Shown: positions 37,624 to 49,006, numbered from the stretch's first letter. The stretch: 64,000 nt of DNA from an uncultured Aquabacterium sp. (GCF_913773725.1 NZ_CAJYGK010000161.1:1-64000); one strand, 5' to 3'. Numbers and translations: made by a program. The notes: generated by a model from the letters alone, not told the origin.

Positions 37624-40017
37624 TCAGAACTGCTCGTAAGAGCCGTCCGCGTAGACCAGGCGCCCGGTGGACACGTTGAACACCCCCACCACGGCATCGC
37701 CCTTCTTGATGTCGACACGCGTGTCGCTCGGCTTGGCCACGAAGCCCACGCCGCCCGCCGCGGTCTGGAAGGAAATGCTGTCCGTGTCGGGCGCGCCCTC
37801 GCTCTTGAACACCGTGACCAGGAAGGTCGTCGTGCCCTGGGTGTAGCGACCCGTGACGGTGTAGTCACCCGAGACGGTGGCCGACTGGGCGGCGGTCAGC
37901 CGCACGGTCAGCGTGTTCGAGCCCGTCGTGGTGAGGACCCCGTCCAGCGTCACAGAGGCACCTGCTCCGCTGTCGTTCGGCACATTCGACAGCAGCGTGC
38001 CGTCGAACAGCTTGACTCCGTCAACGTCGGTGAACGAACCGGCGAACGAACCGCGCGAGAAGCCCCAGCGGGCGTCCGTCATGAGGAAGTCGCCCATGTC
38101 CAGGGTGCCATTGACCTTGAACCCGGACTTGACCTGCCCTTCCATCACCAGGTGAACCGCCTTGGGCAACATCTCCCCCCCGACCGGGCCGGCCACGGTG
38201 AACACGCGCTGTGCCTCGACATAGCTGCCCGCGAGCAGCGACAGACGCGACTGCACGTTGGCGCCGGCGTAGACCCGGACATCACCCGTCAGGGCGCGCC
38301 GTGTGGTCTGGGTGGCCACCGTGACGGTATCACCGTAGCTCAGGGCCACCGTCTGCTTGGTGCCCAGCACCTTGATGCCTTCTTCATGGCGGCCGGCGTC
38401 GGCGTTGTAGGTCCAGGTCTTCTCGACGCCCGGAGCCAGGTCGCCCGCCAGCGACCAGCCGGTGGCGGTGCGCGTTGCCGTGGCCGAGACCAGGCCGCTG
38501 CTCACGTTGGTTTCCGTCGCGCTGTAGGTGTAGGTGGTCGACGTCATCGATGGGAAGGGGCCGATCATCACCGGGATGGACGTTGCAATGATGTCTGCCT
38601 TCCTGACGATGGACTCGACCTTGAACTGGGTGCTGTTCAGCTTCGACAGGCGGACCCGGTTGAACACCGCGTACTTGGGAACGTAATAGCCCTCCGACGT
38701 CTGCCCCCAGACCACCTGCTGCAGCACACGGCAGGCCATGAAGTCGGTGGTGCTCAGGGTCGGAACCCCTTCCACCACGGTGTACGCCGGTGTGTCAAAG
38801 TTGTTGTCCGTGAAGAAGCGGCAGCCCGAGCCAATCTGGCTGGTGGCGTAAGGCATCTGAGGCTGCCAGCCGTAGCCGTACAGCGTGAAGCCATCGACCT
38901 TGGCGCCTTCCGCCACGATGGCGCCATGCTCGGCCAGGGCCTCGGTGATGGCGCTCACGGCACGAACGGTGCCATCGTCCAGGGGCTGGGCCACACCCTG
39001 GGCGCTCTCGGCCATCTTCTGCACACGGTATGCAAGCGACTGGCTATCCGACTGATTGGACAGCGCTGCCGCGGTCGTGCGCACGCTGCGGATCAGCGCC
39101 TTGGCCTCCTGCACTCCGGTCTGCGTACCGGCCGCCACGGGTGGCAGGGTCGTGGGCTGCGGCACGGACTCGGTCTCGGCTTTCGCCTGTTCCAGCGGAT
39201 TGCTGATGGCGGCATCATTCAGCAGCACGGCCGTCGTGGCCGTGTTGAGCTTGGTGGCCACATCGCTGGTCGTACCTTGGGTCGCCAGGTACTCGACCAC
39301 GCATTTGACCTTGGCCAGGGTGCCGCTGGCGCTCCCGCAGTCACCCACCGCGCCGTCATCGGCCATTTTCGAGATGGCGGCCAGCTTGGCCCCGGCGGCG
39401 TTGGTCGGCTTGACGTTGCCCCCCTCCGAGGTGAAGCTCGGGCTTTCGGTCAACACGGAAATGCCCACGAATGCCGACACCGAGCCGTTCGCGGCCGTCA
39501 CCACGTCCGCACTCAGACGACCGTTGTTGTTGTCTTCCGCCAGCTTGACCGCCATGTCCGTGAACGGCGTGATCTGAGCGCTCGTCGTACCGCTGCTGTC
39601 CAGGCTGGTGGCCGCCCGCAGCTTGAACCCGCTGCTGGCCGGCACGTCGACCTCGGCATCGGTCGTCTCGTCGAGCATCTTGGTGCCGGTCGCCTTGGGC
39701 GTCACCTCCAGCAGCACCAGCGCCCCGGCCGGCAGGCCGCTCAGGGTGTAGCTGCCATCGGTCGCACTGGTCGAGGTGGTGGCCAGCACCGCGCCCCGCG
39801 ACCCATCGCTGTTCACGGCATAGGCGGTCACCAGGGCATTGAGCAACAGGCCCTTGGATGCCACGCCGGACACCGAGGCAGAGGCCCCGCCCCCCCCGCC
39901 GCCACTGGTGGACGAGCTGCCGCCCCCGCCGCCACCACAGGCGGTCAACACCGCCAGCACCCCGACACCCACTGCTGTTCTGGCCCAGTTCAAGGACCTT
40001 GCATGCCACACGACCAT
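37624..40017 (-). CDS. Large surface lipoprotein with glycine-rich linker
   Basis: A 797-residue lipoprotein. The signal ends in the lipobox LTAC at residues about 19-22, so it is lipidated at that cysteine. Directly after it comes a flexible linker, six Gly, SSSTS, six Gly. Then a carboxypeptidase-regulatory-like beta-sandwich (VSGVASKGLLLNALVTAYAV to GSYTLSGLPAGALVLLEVTP). The rest is Ser/Thr-rich and mostly beta; the central part has two pairs of cysteines. A GGAG site lies five bases before the ATG at 40017. No enzyme motif is visible. Such tethered proteins usually sit on the outer membrane. Function unknown. Confidence 0.78.
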   Translation of the reverse strand: MVVWHARSLNWARTAVGVGVLAVLTACGGGGGGSSSTSGGGGGGASASVSGVASKGLLLNALVTAYAVNSDGSRGAVLATTSTSATDGSYTLSGLPAGALVLLEVTPKATGTKMLDETTDAEVDVPASSGFKLRAATSLDSSGTTSAQITPFTDMAVKLAEDNNNGRLSADVVTAANGSVSAFVGISVLTESPSFTSEGGNVKPTNAAGAKLAAISKMADDGAVGDCGSASGTLAKVKCVVEYLATQGTTSDVATKLNTATTAVLLNDAAISNPLEQAKAETESVPQPTTLPPVAAGTQTGVQEAKALIRSVRTTAAALSNQSDSQSLAYRVQKMAESAQGVAQPLDDGTVRAVSAITEALAEHGAIVAEGAKVDGFTLYGYGWQPQMPYATSQIGSGCRFFTDNNFDTPAYTVVEGVPTLSTTDFMACRVLQQVVWGQTSEGYYVPKYAVFNRVRLSKLNSTQFKVESIVRKADIIATSIPVMIGPFPSMTSTTYTYSATETNVSSGLVSATATRTATGWSLAGDLAPGVEKTWTYNADAGRHEEGIKVLGTKQTVALSYGDTVTVATQTTRRALTGDVRVYAGANVQSRLSLLAGSYVEAQRVFTVAGPVGGEMLPKAVHLVMEGQVKSGFKVNGTLDMGDFLMTDARWGFSRGSFAGSFTDVDGVKLFDGTLLSNVPNDSGAGASVTLDGVLTTTGSNTLTVRLTAAQSATVSGDYTVTGRYTQGTTTFLVTVFKSEGAPDTDSISFQTAAGGVGFVAKPSDTRVDIKKGDAVVGVFNVSTGRLVYADGSYEQF

Positions 40018-40553
40018 ACGATCTCCGAGAAGGTTATTTGGAGGAAAACCCGACGCGCCCCGGTGCTCACAAACCCGCAAGCAGGGGATGTCAAAGCGCA
40101 TCATTCTGTGAATTTCCGTAAACGCCAAGGCTGAGTTCTAGGGGGTTCCGCGTGCTTTTGCATCGTTCGAACGGCCGAGGCGGCGGATAAAAGGGGGCAA
40201 CCCGTGTGAAGGTTCACGGCGCACCCCGGTGCCCTTTGCGTGTTTGACGACACCCCGCCGGGTACCCCGCAGGACCGATCGACACATGGATGTCAAGAAT
40301 TTAGGCATCCACCACCCGGACCGTCGCCCTCCAATTGGAGGAGCACGGTCAGGAAACGCTCATCCGGGTCAGGCTCGGGAGTGAACAGCAAGACGGCGGC
40401 GGAGTCGGACATTGACCCGCCCTCACCGACCGGTGGGAATCGGCAGACGGACCGACACAAATGTGGCGATCCGCAACCCGAAAGTGCCCGAACTTCCTAA
40501 AATCCCTGTCCCGGCGGCCGTTTCCCGGCCGCTCAAACCCACCCCTCCTGTTT
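40018..40553. other. 536-base noncoding gap between lipoprotein and maeB
   Basis: No convincing gene is present; short open frames have poor composition and no ribosome sites. A TTGACA hexamer on the minus strand (40094-40089) may belong to the lipoprotein promoter, and TAAAAT at 40498-40503 could be a -10 for maeB, though no good -35 accompanies it. It is less GC-rich than its flanks in places (40090-40145). Confidence 0.5.
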
Positions 40554-42848
<2,295 letters not shown>

Positions 42849-42855
42849 AGCGCAG

Positions 42856-42885
42856 GCCCGCCCCCCTGAAGCCGGGGCGGCGGGC
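42856..42885 (+). terminator. First hairpin after maeB
   Basis: GCCCGCC (42856-42862) pairs with GGCGGGC (42879-42885), with inner CCCC/GGGG pairs and a seven-base loop. It is followed only by TTAT, so it may be a weak terminator or an RNA-stabilising 3' hairpin. Confidence 0.5.
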
Positions 42886-42914
42886 TTATAGCACACGGTG
42901 TCAAGCCCCGTAAA

Positions 42915-42960
42915 AAGGCCCCGTCTGCCTGTTTTTCAGGCGCCGGGGCCTTGAGCTTTT
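42915..42960 (+). terminator. Second hairpin after maeB, intrinsic terminator
   Basis: AAGGCCCCG (42915-42923) pairs with CGGGGCCTT (42944-42952). Inside it GCCTG and CAGGC close a five-T loop. TTGAGCTTTT follows as a T-rich tail. A-residues on the 5' side make it usable on the other strand too. Confidence 0.72.
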
Positions 42961-43164
42961 GGGCCGTTTTCTATAGCATTTCTGCTTTGTCGTAGAGCTG
43001 CATTGCTGACCGATCAAGGCTGGAAACACAGCAACATGGTGCCCGCCACGCTGACCAGGGAACCGTCTTCAAGCGGTTGCGGATTGGTAAACCAGCCCAC
43101 CGCCCCGACCCCGTCAGGCCTCATCCACGGCCTGGTTCAAGGTCTCCCTGACGGACGCCACAAG

Positions 43165-43593
43165 ATGGCCCGTTTCGTTGTTCGCGTGGTCACCGCCGTG
43201 TTGGTGGGAGCCAGCCTGAATCTGGGCCTCGTGCCCGATCGGGCAGACGCGCGTCGCAGTACCCCGCAAGACACCGAACTGTCCAGCCCGACCGGTCTGG
43301 CGGTGGCGCCCTTGTCCACGTTGCCCCGCCAGGCACAGGACGTGTACGGCCGCATCCTGCAAGGTGGGCCGTTCCGCCATGACAAGGATGGCACGGTGTT
43401 TGGCAACCGCGAGCGCATCCTGCCACGTCAGCCACGCGGCTACTACCGTGAATACACCGTGCCGACGCCAGGCGCACGCAACCGGGGAGCCCGGCGCATC
43501 GTCTGCGGCGGACAGGAAGTCAGACGACCCGAAACTTGTTTCTACACCGAGGATCACTACCAGAGCTTCCTGACCATTGATCCACGGCAATGA
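43165..43593 (+). CDS. Secreted guanyl-specific ribonuclease (RNase Sa/barnase superfamily)
   Basis: A 142-residue protein with a signal peptide (MARFVVRVVTAVLVGASLNLGLVPDRADA). The catalytic core reads LPRQAQDVYGRILQGGPF, NRERILPRQPRGYYREYTV, GARRIVCGG, YTEDHYQSFLTID. E96, R111 and H131 match the catalytic Glu, Arg and His of RNase Sa; the Glu-Arg spacing of 15 is identical. C114 and C125 could form a disulfide in the periplasm. It should cut single-stranded RNA after guanosine. A barstar-like gene follows 103 bases later on the same strand, so this is a toxin-like enzyme with a dedicated inhibitor. Confidence 0.87.
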   Translation: MARFVVRVVTAVLVGASLNLGLVPDRADARRSTPQDTELSSPTGLAVAPLSTLPRQAQDVYGRILQGGPFRHDKDGTVFGNRERILPRQPRGYYREYTVPTPGARNRGARRIVCGGQEVRRPETCFYTEDHYQSFLTIDPRQ

Positions 43594-43696
43594 CCGCTGA
43601 CCCCGGTCGCCCCCATCCTCGTTCTTTCCTCACACCTTCTCATCGGCCCACCGGGGCTGACGCGCCAGGCGCGCCGGACCCGTGGCCCCAGCGATC

Positions 43697-44257
43697 ATGT
43701 TGTTGCAATCCGTTCGAACCAACATCGTTCAATCCATCCGCGCCTACCGCCCGGAAGACTTGCAACAGGCGGCCAACGCGGCTGGCCAGCATTTCCTGTA
43801 CACCAACCTGAGCGCCGCCCAGAGCAAGCAGGACGTGCTGGACATCATCGCCCGTGACTTCCTCTTCCCGGACCACTTCGGCAAGAACCTCGACGCCCTG
43901 TACGACTGCATCACGGACATGGTCCACAAGTCCGGCCCGCAGCCCGGCTTCGTCGTCGTGCTCGAGCTGATCCCGGACGGCGCCCGCTACGACCGTGAAA
44001 GCCGCGAGCAGCTGCTCGACGCCTTCCGCGACGCCGCCGACTTCTGGGCCGAGCGCAAGGTGCCCTTCCGCGTGTTCTACTCGATCGCGGTGTCGGGCAA
44101 GGAATCGGCCGGCAACTGGGACAAGGCCGACGTGGCCCAGAACGACCCCAACGCCAAGCCGGTCAAGGTCTCGAAGAACGCGCCGCAGCCCATGATCATG
44201 AACCTGCCGCCGATGAGCAGCGTGTTCGACACCGCCCAGCTGCTGGCTGCCGCCTGA
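43697..44257 (+). CDS. Barstar-family ribonuclease inhibitor with long C-terminal extension
   Basis: A 186-residue cytoplasmic protein. Residues about 20-110 carry the barstar pattern, notably ARDFLFPDHFGKNLDALYDCITDMV followed by a strand VVVLELIPDG and a helix SREQLLDAFRDAADFWAE. Bacillus barstar is about 90 residues, so the last 75 (FRVFYSIAVSGKESAGNWDKADVAQ to MSSVFDTAQLLAAA) are an added segment of unknown fold. It has no signal peptide, so it should protect the producing cell from the RNase before export. Start at ATG 43697; a GTG at 43682 is possible. Confidence 0.86.
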   Translation: MLLQSVRTNIVQSIRAYRPEDLQQAANAAGQHFLYTNLSAAQSKQDVLDIIARDFLFPDHFGKNLDALYDCITDMVHKSGPQPGFVVVLELIPDGARYDRESREQLLDAFRDAADFWAERKVPFRVFYSIAVSGKESAGNWDKADVAQNDPNAKPVKVSKNAPQPMIMNLPPMSSVFDTAQLLAAA

Positions 44258-44323
44258 GCGTTACCCGCCTCCTGCGCCAGCGCCGCCTCCGGGCGGCGTT
44301 GTCGTTTTCGAACCCCGGTGGAC

Positions 44324-45295
44324 TCAGCCTCGTCGCGCCAGCGAGCGCCACAGGTCCAGCTGCCGGGCCAGGGCGCCCGCTTCGCCCAGGTAAGCGGGCC
44401 CGATCGCATCCAGCGCGTGGGGCGTGATGCCCAGTTCCGTCAGGCCCGGCAAGCGACCGCTGGCCACATTGGGCACCTTCATCGAATCCAGGTTGTCGGG
44501 CGACATCAGTGGCTCACCAGGCATCAGGCCCATCATCGTGGCCTGCATGCGCCCGGCGAAGTCGGGAATCGGCAGCACCGGCCTCGCGTGCCCGCTCCAG
44601 CGGCCCGCGCGCTGCACCAGCTCGGCCAGCGTCAGCACCTGCGGGCCGGCCGCCTCGTACACGCCCTCGCGCCCGCTTTCCAGCAAACGCACCAGCGCCG
44701 CCGCCACGTCCTCGACCCACACCGGCTGAAAGCGCGCCTGCGCTCCAGCCAGCGGCATCGCAGGGAACACCCGTTGCAGCGCGGCAAACAGGTTCAGGAA
44801 GCGGTCCTGTGCGCCAAAGATCACGCTGGGGCGCAGGATGGCGACGCTCAGGCCTGCCGCCGCAGCCTGGCGCAGCACGCCCTCGCCTTCGGCCTTGCTG
44901 CGCAGGTAGTTCGACGGCGCCTGGGCCGGATCGTCGGGCACGCCCAGGGCGCTGACGTGCACCAGGCGGCGCACGCCGGCCTTGCCGCACGCCGCCACCA
45001 GGCGCTGCACCAGCTCGACATGGGCCGTCCGGAACGCCTGCGGCGTCCCGTGCAGGATGGCAACCAGGTTCACGACGGCATCACAGCCGGCCAGCAGCCG
45101 CACCAGCGTGGCCTCGTCGTGCACGTTCGCGTCGACCACATCGACGTGCGGCAGCGGAAACAGGTGCTTGCCGCGCTCGCGGCGGCGGCTGGGCACCAGC
45201 ACGCGGGCGCCGGCCAGGGCCGCGCTGTGGGGAATCTGTTCACACAGGGCGCGGCCCACGAACCCGGTACCGCCAAGAATCAGGATGCGTCGCAT
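44324..45295 (-). CDS. NAD(P)-binding Rossmann protein, complex I NDUFA9-like
   Basis: A 323-residue extended short-chain dehydrogenase-like protein. The nucleotide-binding loop GGTGFVGRAL is near residue 8. VVNLVAILHG, RLVHVSALGVPDDPAQAPSNYLRSKAEGEGVLR (Tyr-x3-Lys-like NYLRSK) and LRPSVIFGAQDRFLN match the atypical SDR group that includes mitochondrial NDUFA9 and YfcH-like proteins. Members lacking classical catalysis may bind NADPH as a structural cofactor. It lies 15 bases after the lytic transglycosylase gene on the same strand, so they are probably one transcript. Confidence 0.84.
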   Translation of the reverse strand: MRRILILGGTGFVGRALCEQIPHSAALAGARVLVPSRRRERGKHLFPLPHVDVVDANVHDEATLVRLLAGCDAVVNLVAILHGTPQAFRTAHVELVQRLVAACGKAGVRRLVHVSALGVPDDPAQAPSNYLRSKAEGEGVLRQAAAAGLSVAILRPSVIFGAQDRFLNLFAALQRVFPAMPLAGAQARFQPVWVEDVAAALVRLLESGREGVYEAAGPQVLTLAELVQRAGRWSGHARPVLPIPDFAGRMQATMMGLMPGEPLMSPDNLDSMKVPNVASGRLPGLTELGITPHALDAIGPAYLGEAGALARQLDLWRSLARRG

Positions 45296-45310
45296 GGGAA
45301 CTCCTTCGGC

Positions 45311-47635
45311 TCAAGGGAGGTCGGTGGCACTGGGCGGCGCGCTGCCTGCACGGGGCCCCACCGTCTGGCCCAGCCGTTCACGCAACGCCAGCGGCTTGCC
45401 ATGCAGCAGGTGGCTGTACACGACGGCGTTGGACAGCACCTTCTTCACGTAGTCGCGCGTTTCGTTGAACGGGATGTTCTCGACCCAGGCTGCCGCCTCC
45501 ATGCGAGGGCCCTCACGCCAGCGGCGCGGGCGGCCGGGCCCGGCGTTGTAGGCCGCAGCCGCCAGCGCCTGCATGCCCTGGAAGTCATCCAGCACCAGCT
45601 TCAGGTAGCCCGCGCCCAGCTTCAGGTTGGTCTGCCGATCGGTCAACAGGTCGGGGGTGTAGGGGATGTCGAGCTTGCGCGCCGTCCAGCTCGCTGTGGC
45701 GGGCATCACCTGCATCAAGCCAGACGCCCCGACCGACGACCGCGCCGCCACCAGGAAACGTGACTCCTGGCGGATCAGGCCATACATGTACGCCGCATCC
45801 AGCCCCACGTCGCGGGCAGCGGTCAGGATCTCCTGCCGGAACGGCGTCGGATAGCGCTGACCGAGGTGGATGTCATGGCGGGTACGGTCACTGGCGTTGA
45901 TGCAGCGGTCCCACAGCTCGCGCTGGCAGGCCAGCTCGGCCATGGCGATCACGTCGCGGTCGCTCATGCCGCCAGGCTTGCCCCAGGTCAGGGTGTAGTT
46001 CCACTCGCGCACCGCCTCGCCGCGCCAGCCCAGGTCGAACAGCCGCAGCGACCGGTCGGCGCCGGGCACGGCACGCGCCTGGGCCAACTCGGCATCGGTC
46101 AAAGGCGCAGGCACCGCGGGCGGCCGGATGGCCCCGTGCACCTCTTCGGCCGCCAGCTGGCCGTAGAACGTCAGCGGGTGGGCCACCCGGCCCAACAGCT
46201 CTCGCGCCTGCTCACGCAGGGCACGGCGCCCCGGCTCCGTGCCGGCCTGAGCCGCACGGGCCTGCAAGGCCTTGGCGCGCCAGTAGACCCACGTCGGGTC
46301 GGCCTGCTGCTCGGGGCCCATGGCGTCCAGCGCCTGTTCCACCTGGGTCCAGGCCGCCGGCTGACCGGCGTTCGCGGCGCGCAATGCGGCCCGGGCCATC
46401 CAGGCCAGGGTTTCGGCCGACCAGGCCGGGGGCAGGCGGTTGCCACCCGCAGTCCCCAGAGCCAGGGCCCGGTCTGCCAGGGCGCGCTGGAAGTAGGACG
46501 GCGCTTCGGGCATCAACCGCCAGGCCGCCGACCGCCCCAGCTGCGCCCAGGCCCAGGCGGTCTCCTCGGGCTGCCAATGCCAGCGAAGGCGCGTGGGCGC
46601 ATCCTCGATGGCCGCCGTCGCACCGGCCGTGTCCGTGCCAGCCCAGCGGATGAACGCCAGCAGGTTCAGCTGGGCCTCCACCGGCTCGGGCAAGACCAGG
46701 GGAATCGGCGTCGGGGCGGGTCGGGCTCGCGCCTTCGACGTCACCTTGGTCTTCTTGTTCGCACCGGGTGCGCCCATGACGGCACCGGGCGCTTCACGGG
46801 GGGCGGCCGCCACACCGCCCGGCTTCAGGAAGGCCGCCGGCTGGCTCACCAGCCGTGACACGGCCTGGGCGAGGGGCTCGCCCAACAGGCGCGCGCTCTG
46901 CTGTACGGTCTTGAACTTGTCGGCCTCCAGCGCCAGCCGGAGCTTCACCCACACGTCCGCCTGGGTCAGCACGCCCGCGCTCAGCAGCGTCTGCGCCATG
47001 GTGTCGCACCCCTGGTCGGGGTCCCGCTGACCCCACCACGCCTGGCGGGCCTGCTCGCGCAGCTCACCCGGCCCCTCCATGGGAATGCCCAGCTGTTGAC
47101 GCGCCAGCAGCCCCAGGCAGGTGACCTCCCGGTCGTCGTTCATCCGGAAGGCCGGCTGGATGCGCACGAAGGTGGCCCAGTCGCGCCGGCGGCCCAGCTC
47201 GAGCAACCAGTCGTTGCGAGCCCGGTCGGCCACATAGGCGTCGGGCCATCGCCCGAGGAAGGCGTCCACCTCGGCCGGGCTGATGTCGGTCAGGCGTGCC
47301 ATGAAGAGCCAGTAGTCGGCCCAGGGCGCCAGCGGATGGCCGGTGGCAATCAGGCCGTCGCGGGCGCTGGTCAGGCGTTGGCGATCGCGGACCCGCCATG
47401 CCTCGCGTGCTTCCAGGATGAGGGCGTCATTGACCGGCGCCAGCTGCGCGACGGCCGACGGTGGCGCCAGCAGCAGGGACGTGCCCAGGCCTCCGGGGAT
47501 GACCATGGCGGCCGAAGCCACCAGCCACATGCCCGCCGCCGCCAACGCCGACCTGGCACGGCCCGGCGGGGCAGAGGAGGACGCGGGGGCCGGCACGGGC
47601 TGCCCGCGGGACGCATACTGTCGGAAGATGTTCAA
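45311..47635 (-). CDS. slt: Soluble lytic murein transglycosylase
   Basis: A 774-residue periplasmic enzyme that cleaves peptidoglycan to 1,6-anhydro-muropeptides. The N-terminus has an arginine-bearing stretch then a hydrophobic signal segment ending PPSAVAQL. Residues about 70-560 are the alpha-helical U/L superhelix. The C-terminal SLT domain has the catalytic Glu in YGLIRQESRF, then SSVGASGLMQVMPATA and AAYNAGPGRPRRWR. The start is a TTG at 47635; an ATG at 47530 would lose the positive n-region of the signal. Its start codon is only 17 bases from the divergent cyclo-ligase gene. Confidence 0.9.
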   Translation of the reverse strand: MNIFRQYASRGQPVPAPASSSAPPGRARSALAAAGMWLVASAAMVIPGGLGTSLLLAPPSAVAQLAPVNDALILEAREAWRVRDRQRLTSARDGLIATGHPLAPWADYWLFMARLTDISPAEVDAFLGRWPDAYVADRARNDWLLELGRRRDWATFVRIQPAFRMNDDREVTCLGLLARQQLGIPMEGPGELREQARQAWWGQRDPDQGCDTMAQTLLSAGVLTQADVWVKLRLALEADKFKTVQQSARLLGEPLAQAVSRLVSQPAAFLKPGGVAAAPREAPGAVMGAPGANKKTKVTSKARARPAPTPIPLVLPEPVEAQLNLLAFIRWAGTDTAGATAAIEDAPTRLRWHWQPEETAWAWAQLGRSAAWRLMPEAPSYFQRALADRALALGTAGGNRLPPAWSAETLAWMARAALRAANAGQPAAWTQVEQALDAMGPEQQADPTWVYWRAKALQARAAQAGTEPGRRALREQARELLGRVAHPLTFYGQLAAEEVHGAIRPPAVPAPLTDAELAQARAVPGADRSLRLFDLGWRGEAVREWNYTLTWGKPGGMSDRDVIAMAELACQRELWDRCINASDRTRHDIHLGQRYPTPFRQEILTAARDVGLDAAYMYGLIRQESRFLVAARSSVGASGLMQVMPATASWTARKLDIPYTPDLLTDRQTNLKLGAGYLKLVLDDFQGMQALAAAAYNAGPGRPRRWREGPRMEAAAWVENIPFNETRDYVKKVLSNAVVYSHLLHGKPLALRERLGQTVGPRAGSAPPSATDLP

Positions 47636-47652
47636 TTGATGGACCTTGTCTG

Positions 47653-48246
47653 ATGACCGTGCCCCCCGCCCCCACGCCTGCCGCCGAAGCCCGCCGTGCC
47701 CTGCGGCAACGTCTCCTCAGCGCCCGGCAGGCCTGGGCCACGTCCCCTGCGGCGCAGACAGCGCAACAGGCGCTGGCAGACCGGCTGGCGGGCGTGCTGG
47801 CTCAACTGGAACCGGCGTGTCTGGGGCTGTACTGGCCAGTCAGGGGCGAATTTAACCCAAGGGACATCGCCCTGACGGCCCGCGCGGCATCGGGCTGCGC
47901 GCTGGCCCTGCCCTACGCGCGACGAACCCCGGTCGAGATGCAGTTCCGGCCCTGGGATGGCACCGAGCCGGACACGCGGGACGAGTGCGGCCTGCCCGCG
48001 CCATCGGTCGCCAAGGTGGTTCAACCCGATGTCGTGCTGGTGCCCTGCGTGGGCTTCACCCCCGAAGGCTTCCGCCTGGGCTACGGCGGGGGCTACTTCG
48101 ACCGCTACCTGGCTGCCCACCCGGAGGTGACCGCCATCGGCCTGGCATGGGACGAAGCACAGGTCGAGGTGTCGGCGCTGTCTCCGGCCGCACACGATGT
48201 GCCGCTGATGGCGGTGCTCACACCTTCGGCCACCTGGGGCGGCTGA
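47653..48246 (+). CDS. 5-formyltetrahydrofolate cyclo-ligase
   Basis: A 197-residue enzyme converting 5-formyl-THF and ATP to 5,10-methenyl-THF, recovering folate from a storage form. Typical features are an N-terminal RRALRQRLLSARQAW helix, the LYWPVRGEFNPRD strand region and the ATP-binding C-terminal stretch VLVPCVGFTPEGFRLGYGGGYFDRYLA. It diverges from slt with an exceptionally short 17-base gap between start codons, so any promoter for one must lie within the other gene. Confidence 0.92.
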   Translation: MTVPPAPTPAAEARRALRQRLLSARQAWATSPAAQTAQQALADRLAGVLAQLEPACLGLYWPVRGEFNPRDIALTARAASGCALALPYARRTPVEMQFRPWDGTEPDTRDECGLPAPSVAKVVQPDVVLVPCVGFTPEGFRLGYGGGYFDRYLAAHPEVTAIGLAWDEAQVEVSALSPAAHDVPLMAVLTPSATWGG

Positions 48247-48260
48247 GGCGCGCGCCCATG

Positions 48261-48282
48261 AAAAACGCCCCCGAGGGGGCGC
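48261..48282 (-). terminator. Terminator of the PEP-CTERM gene
   Basis: CGCCCCC-GA-GGGGGCG with five A residues on the plus-strand left side (48261-48265), giving a U-tract on minus-strand RNA just after the PEP-CTERM stop at 48308. Confidence 0.75.
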
Positions 48283-48307
48283 TCAAAATCCGTCCGTCGA
48301 AGGGGGC

Positions 48308-49006
48308 TCAGCGTCGATCAGCCCGGCGGCGTGCCGCCGCGGCGATGCCGACCAGACCCAGGCCCATCAGCGCATAGGTGGATGGCTCCGGAACGGCCGG
48401 GGTCTTGGCCGGCCCGGTCACGTCGGCGGCAAATGTCCCGAAGTTCACGCTCTGCAGGAAGCCGCTGTAGAAGGTCGACAGCCCGAAAGCCGTCAACATG
48501 GCGTTGGCCGCACCGGCAGTCAGGTAGAGGCTGCCGGTGGACAGATAGCCCGTCCCCAGCGTGGCGTTGAAGCTCTCGCTGACCGTGGCGGTGGCGCTGG
48601 TCAGGATCTGCCCGGTGTACTTCACCGAGCCATCCACGGCCAGCACACCGCTCAGCGCCTTGCTGGCCTGGGCGTAGCTGATGTTGGTGATGCTGAGCTT
48701 CTGGCCCTTGTCGCTGGTCAGCAGGAAGCCGGAGGCGGCATCGGTCAGGCCGACGAAGTCGGTGGCCGCGGCGCTGCTGAGCGTCACCGAGGTGAAGGCC
48801 TCGCTCAGGGTGTTGGTGCTGCTGTTGTAGGTGGCGCCGCCCAGGGCCGAGAAGGTGGCACCCGACAGGGCGGACGAGATGTCCGAGCTGAGCGCCAGGA
48901 TGGCCTGGGTCGGTGCCGTGAATGCCGCCGCCTGAACGGCTGCCGAGGCTGCCAGGGCGGCCACCGCGGCGCCCGCCTGGCTCAGCCGGAAGAGAGTGCT
49001 GTGCAT
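48308..49006 (-). CDS. PEP-CTERM sorting-domain protein
   Basis: A 232-residue exported protein. A signal peptide (MHSTLFRLSQAGAAVAALAASAAVQA) precedes a Ser/Thr/Ala-rich, low-charge mature region. The C-terminus VPEPSTYALMGLGLVGIAAAARRR is a textbook PEP-CTERM signal: VPEP, a hydrophobic helix and an Arg cluster. Exosortase, which recognises this signal, is not in the window. Such proteins often belong to exopolysaccharide or floc matrices. AAGGTGA lies just before the ATG at 49006. Function of the body is unknown. Confidence 0.88.
   Translation of the reverse strand: MHSTLFRLSQAGAAVAALAASAAVQAAAFTAPTQAILALSSDISSALSGATFSALGGATYNSSTNTLSEAFTSVTLSSAAATDFVGLTDAASGFLLTSDKGQKLSITNISYAQASKALSGVLAVDGSVKYTGQILTSATATVSESFNATLGTGYLSTGSLYLTAGAANAMLTAFGLSTFYSGFLQSVNFGTFAADVTGPAKTPAVPEPSTYALMGLGLVGIAAAARRRADRR

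Larger units (their letters stand above)
42849..43164. other. 316-base gap between maeB and the RNase gene
   Basis: The first 112 bases hold two tandem hairpins (annotated separately) that end maeB. The remainder (42961-43164) is noncoding leader for the RNase gene. It includes a TCTATAGCAT stretch near 42970 that could be a -10 region, but no clear -35. An upstream in-frame extension of the RNase is open here but lacks signal-peptide logic. Confidence 0.5.

Noticed and set aside
37546-40134. An 862-codon plus-strand frame over the lipoprotein gene
   Set aside because: It is Arg/His/Gly-rich with no motif, while the minus-strand frame has a lipobox, ribosome site and terminator.
40240-40500. 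An 86-codon frame in the gap before maeB
   Set aside because: No ribosome site, poor third-position bias, and Pro/Ser/Arg-rich composition; not supported as a gene.
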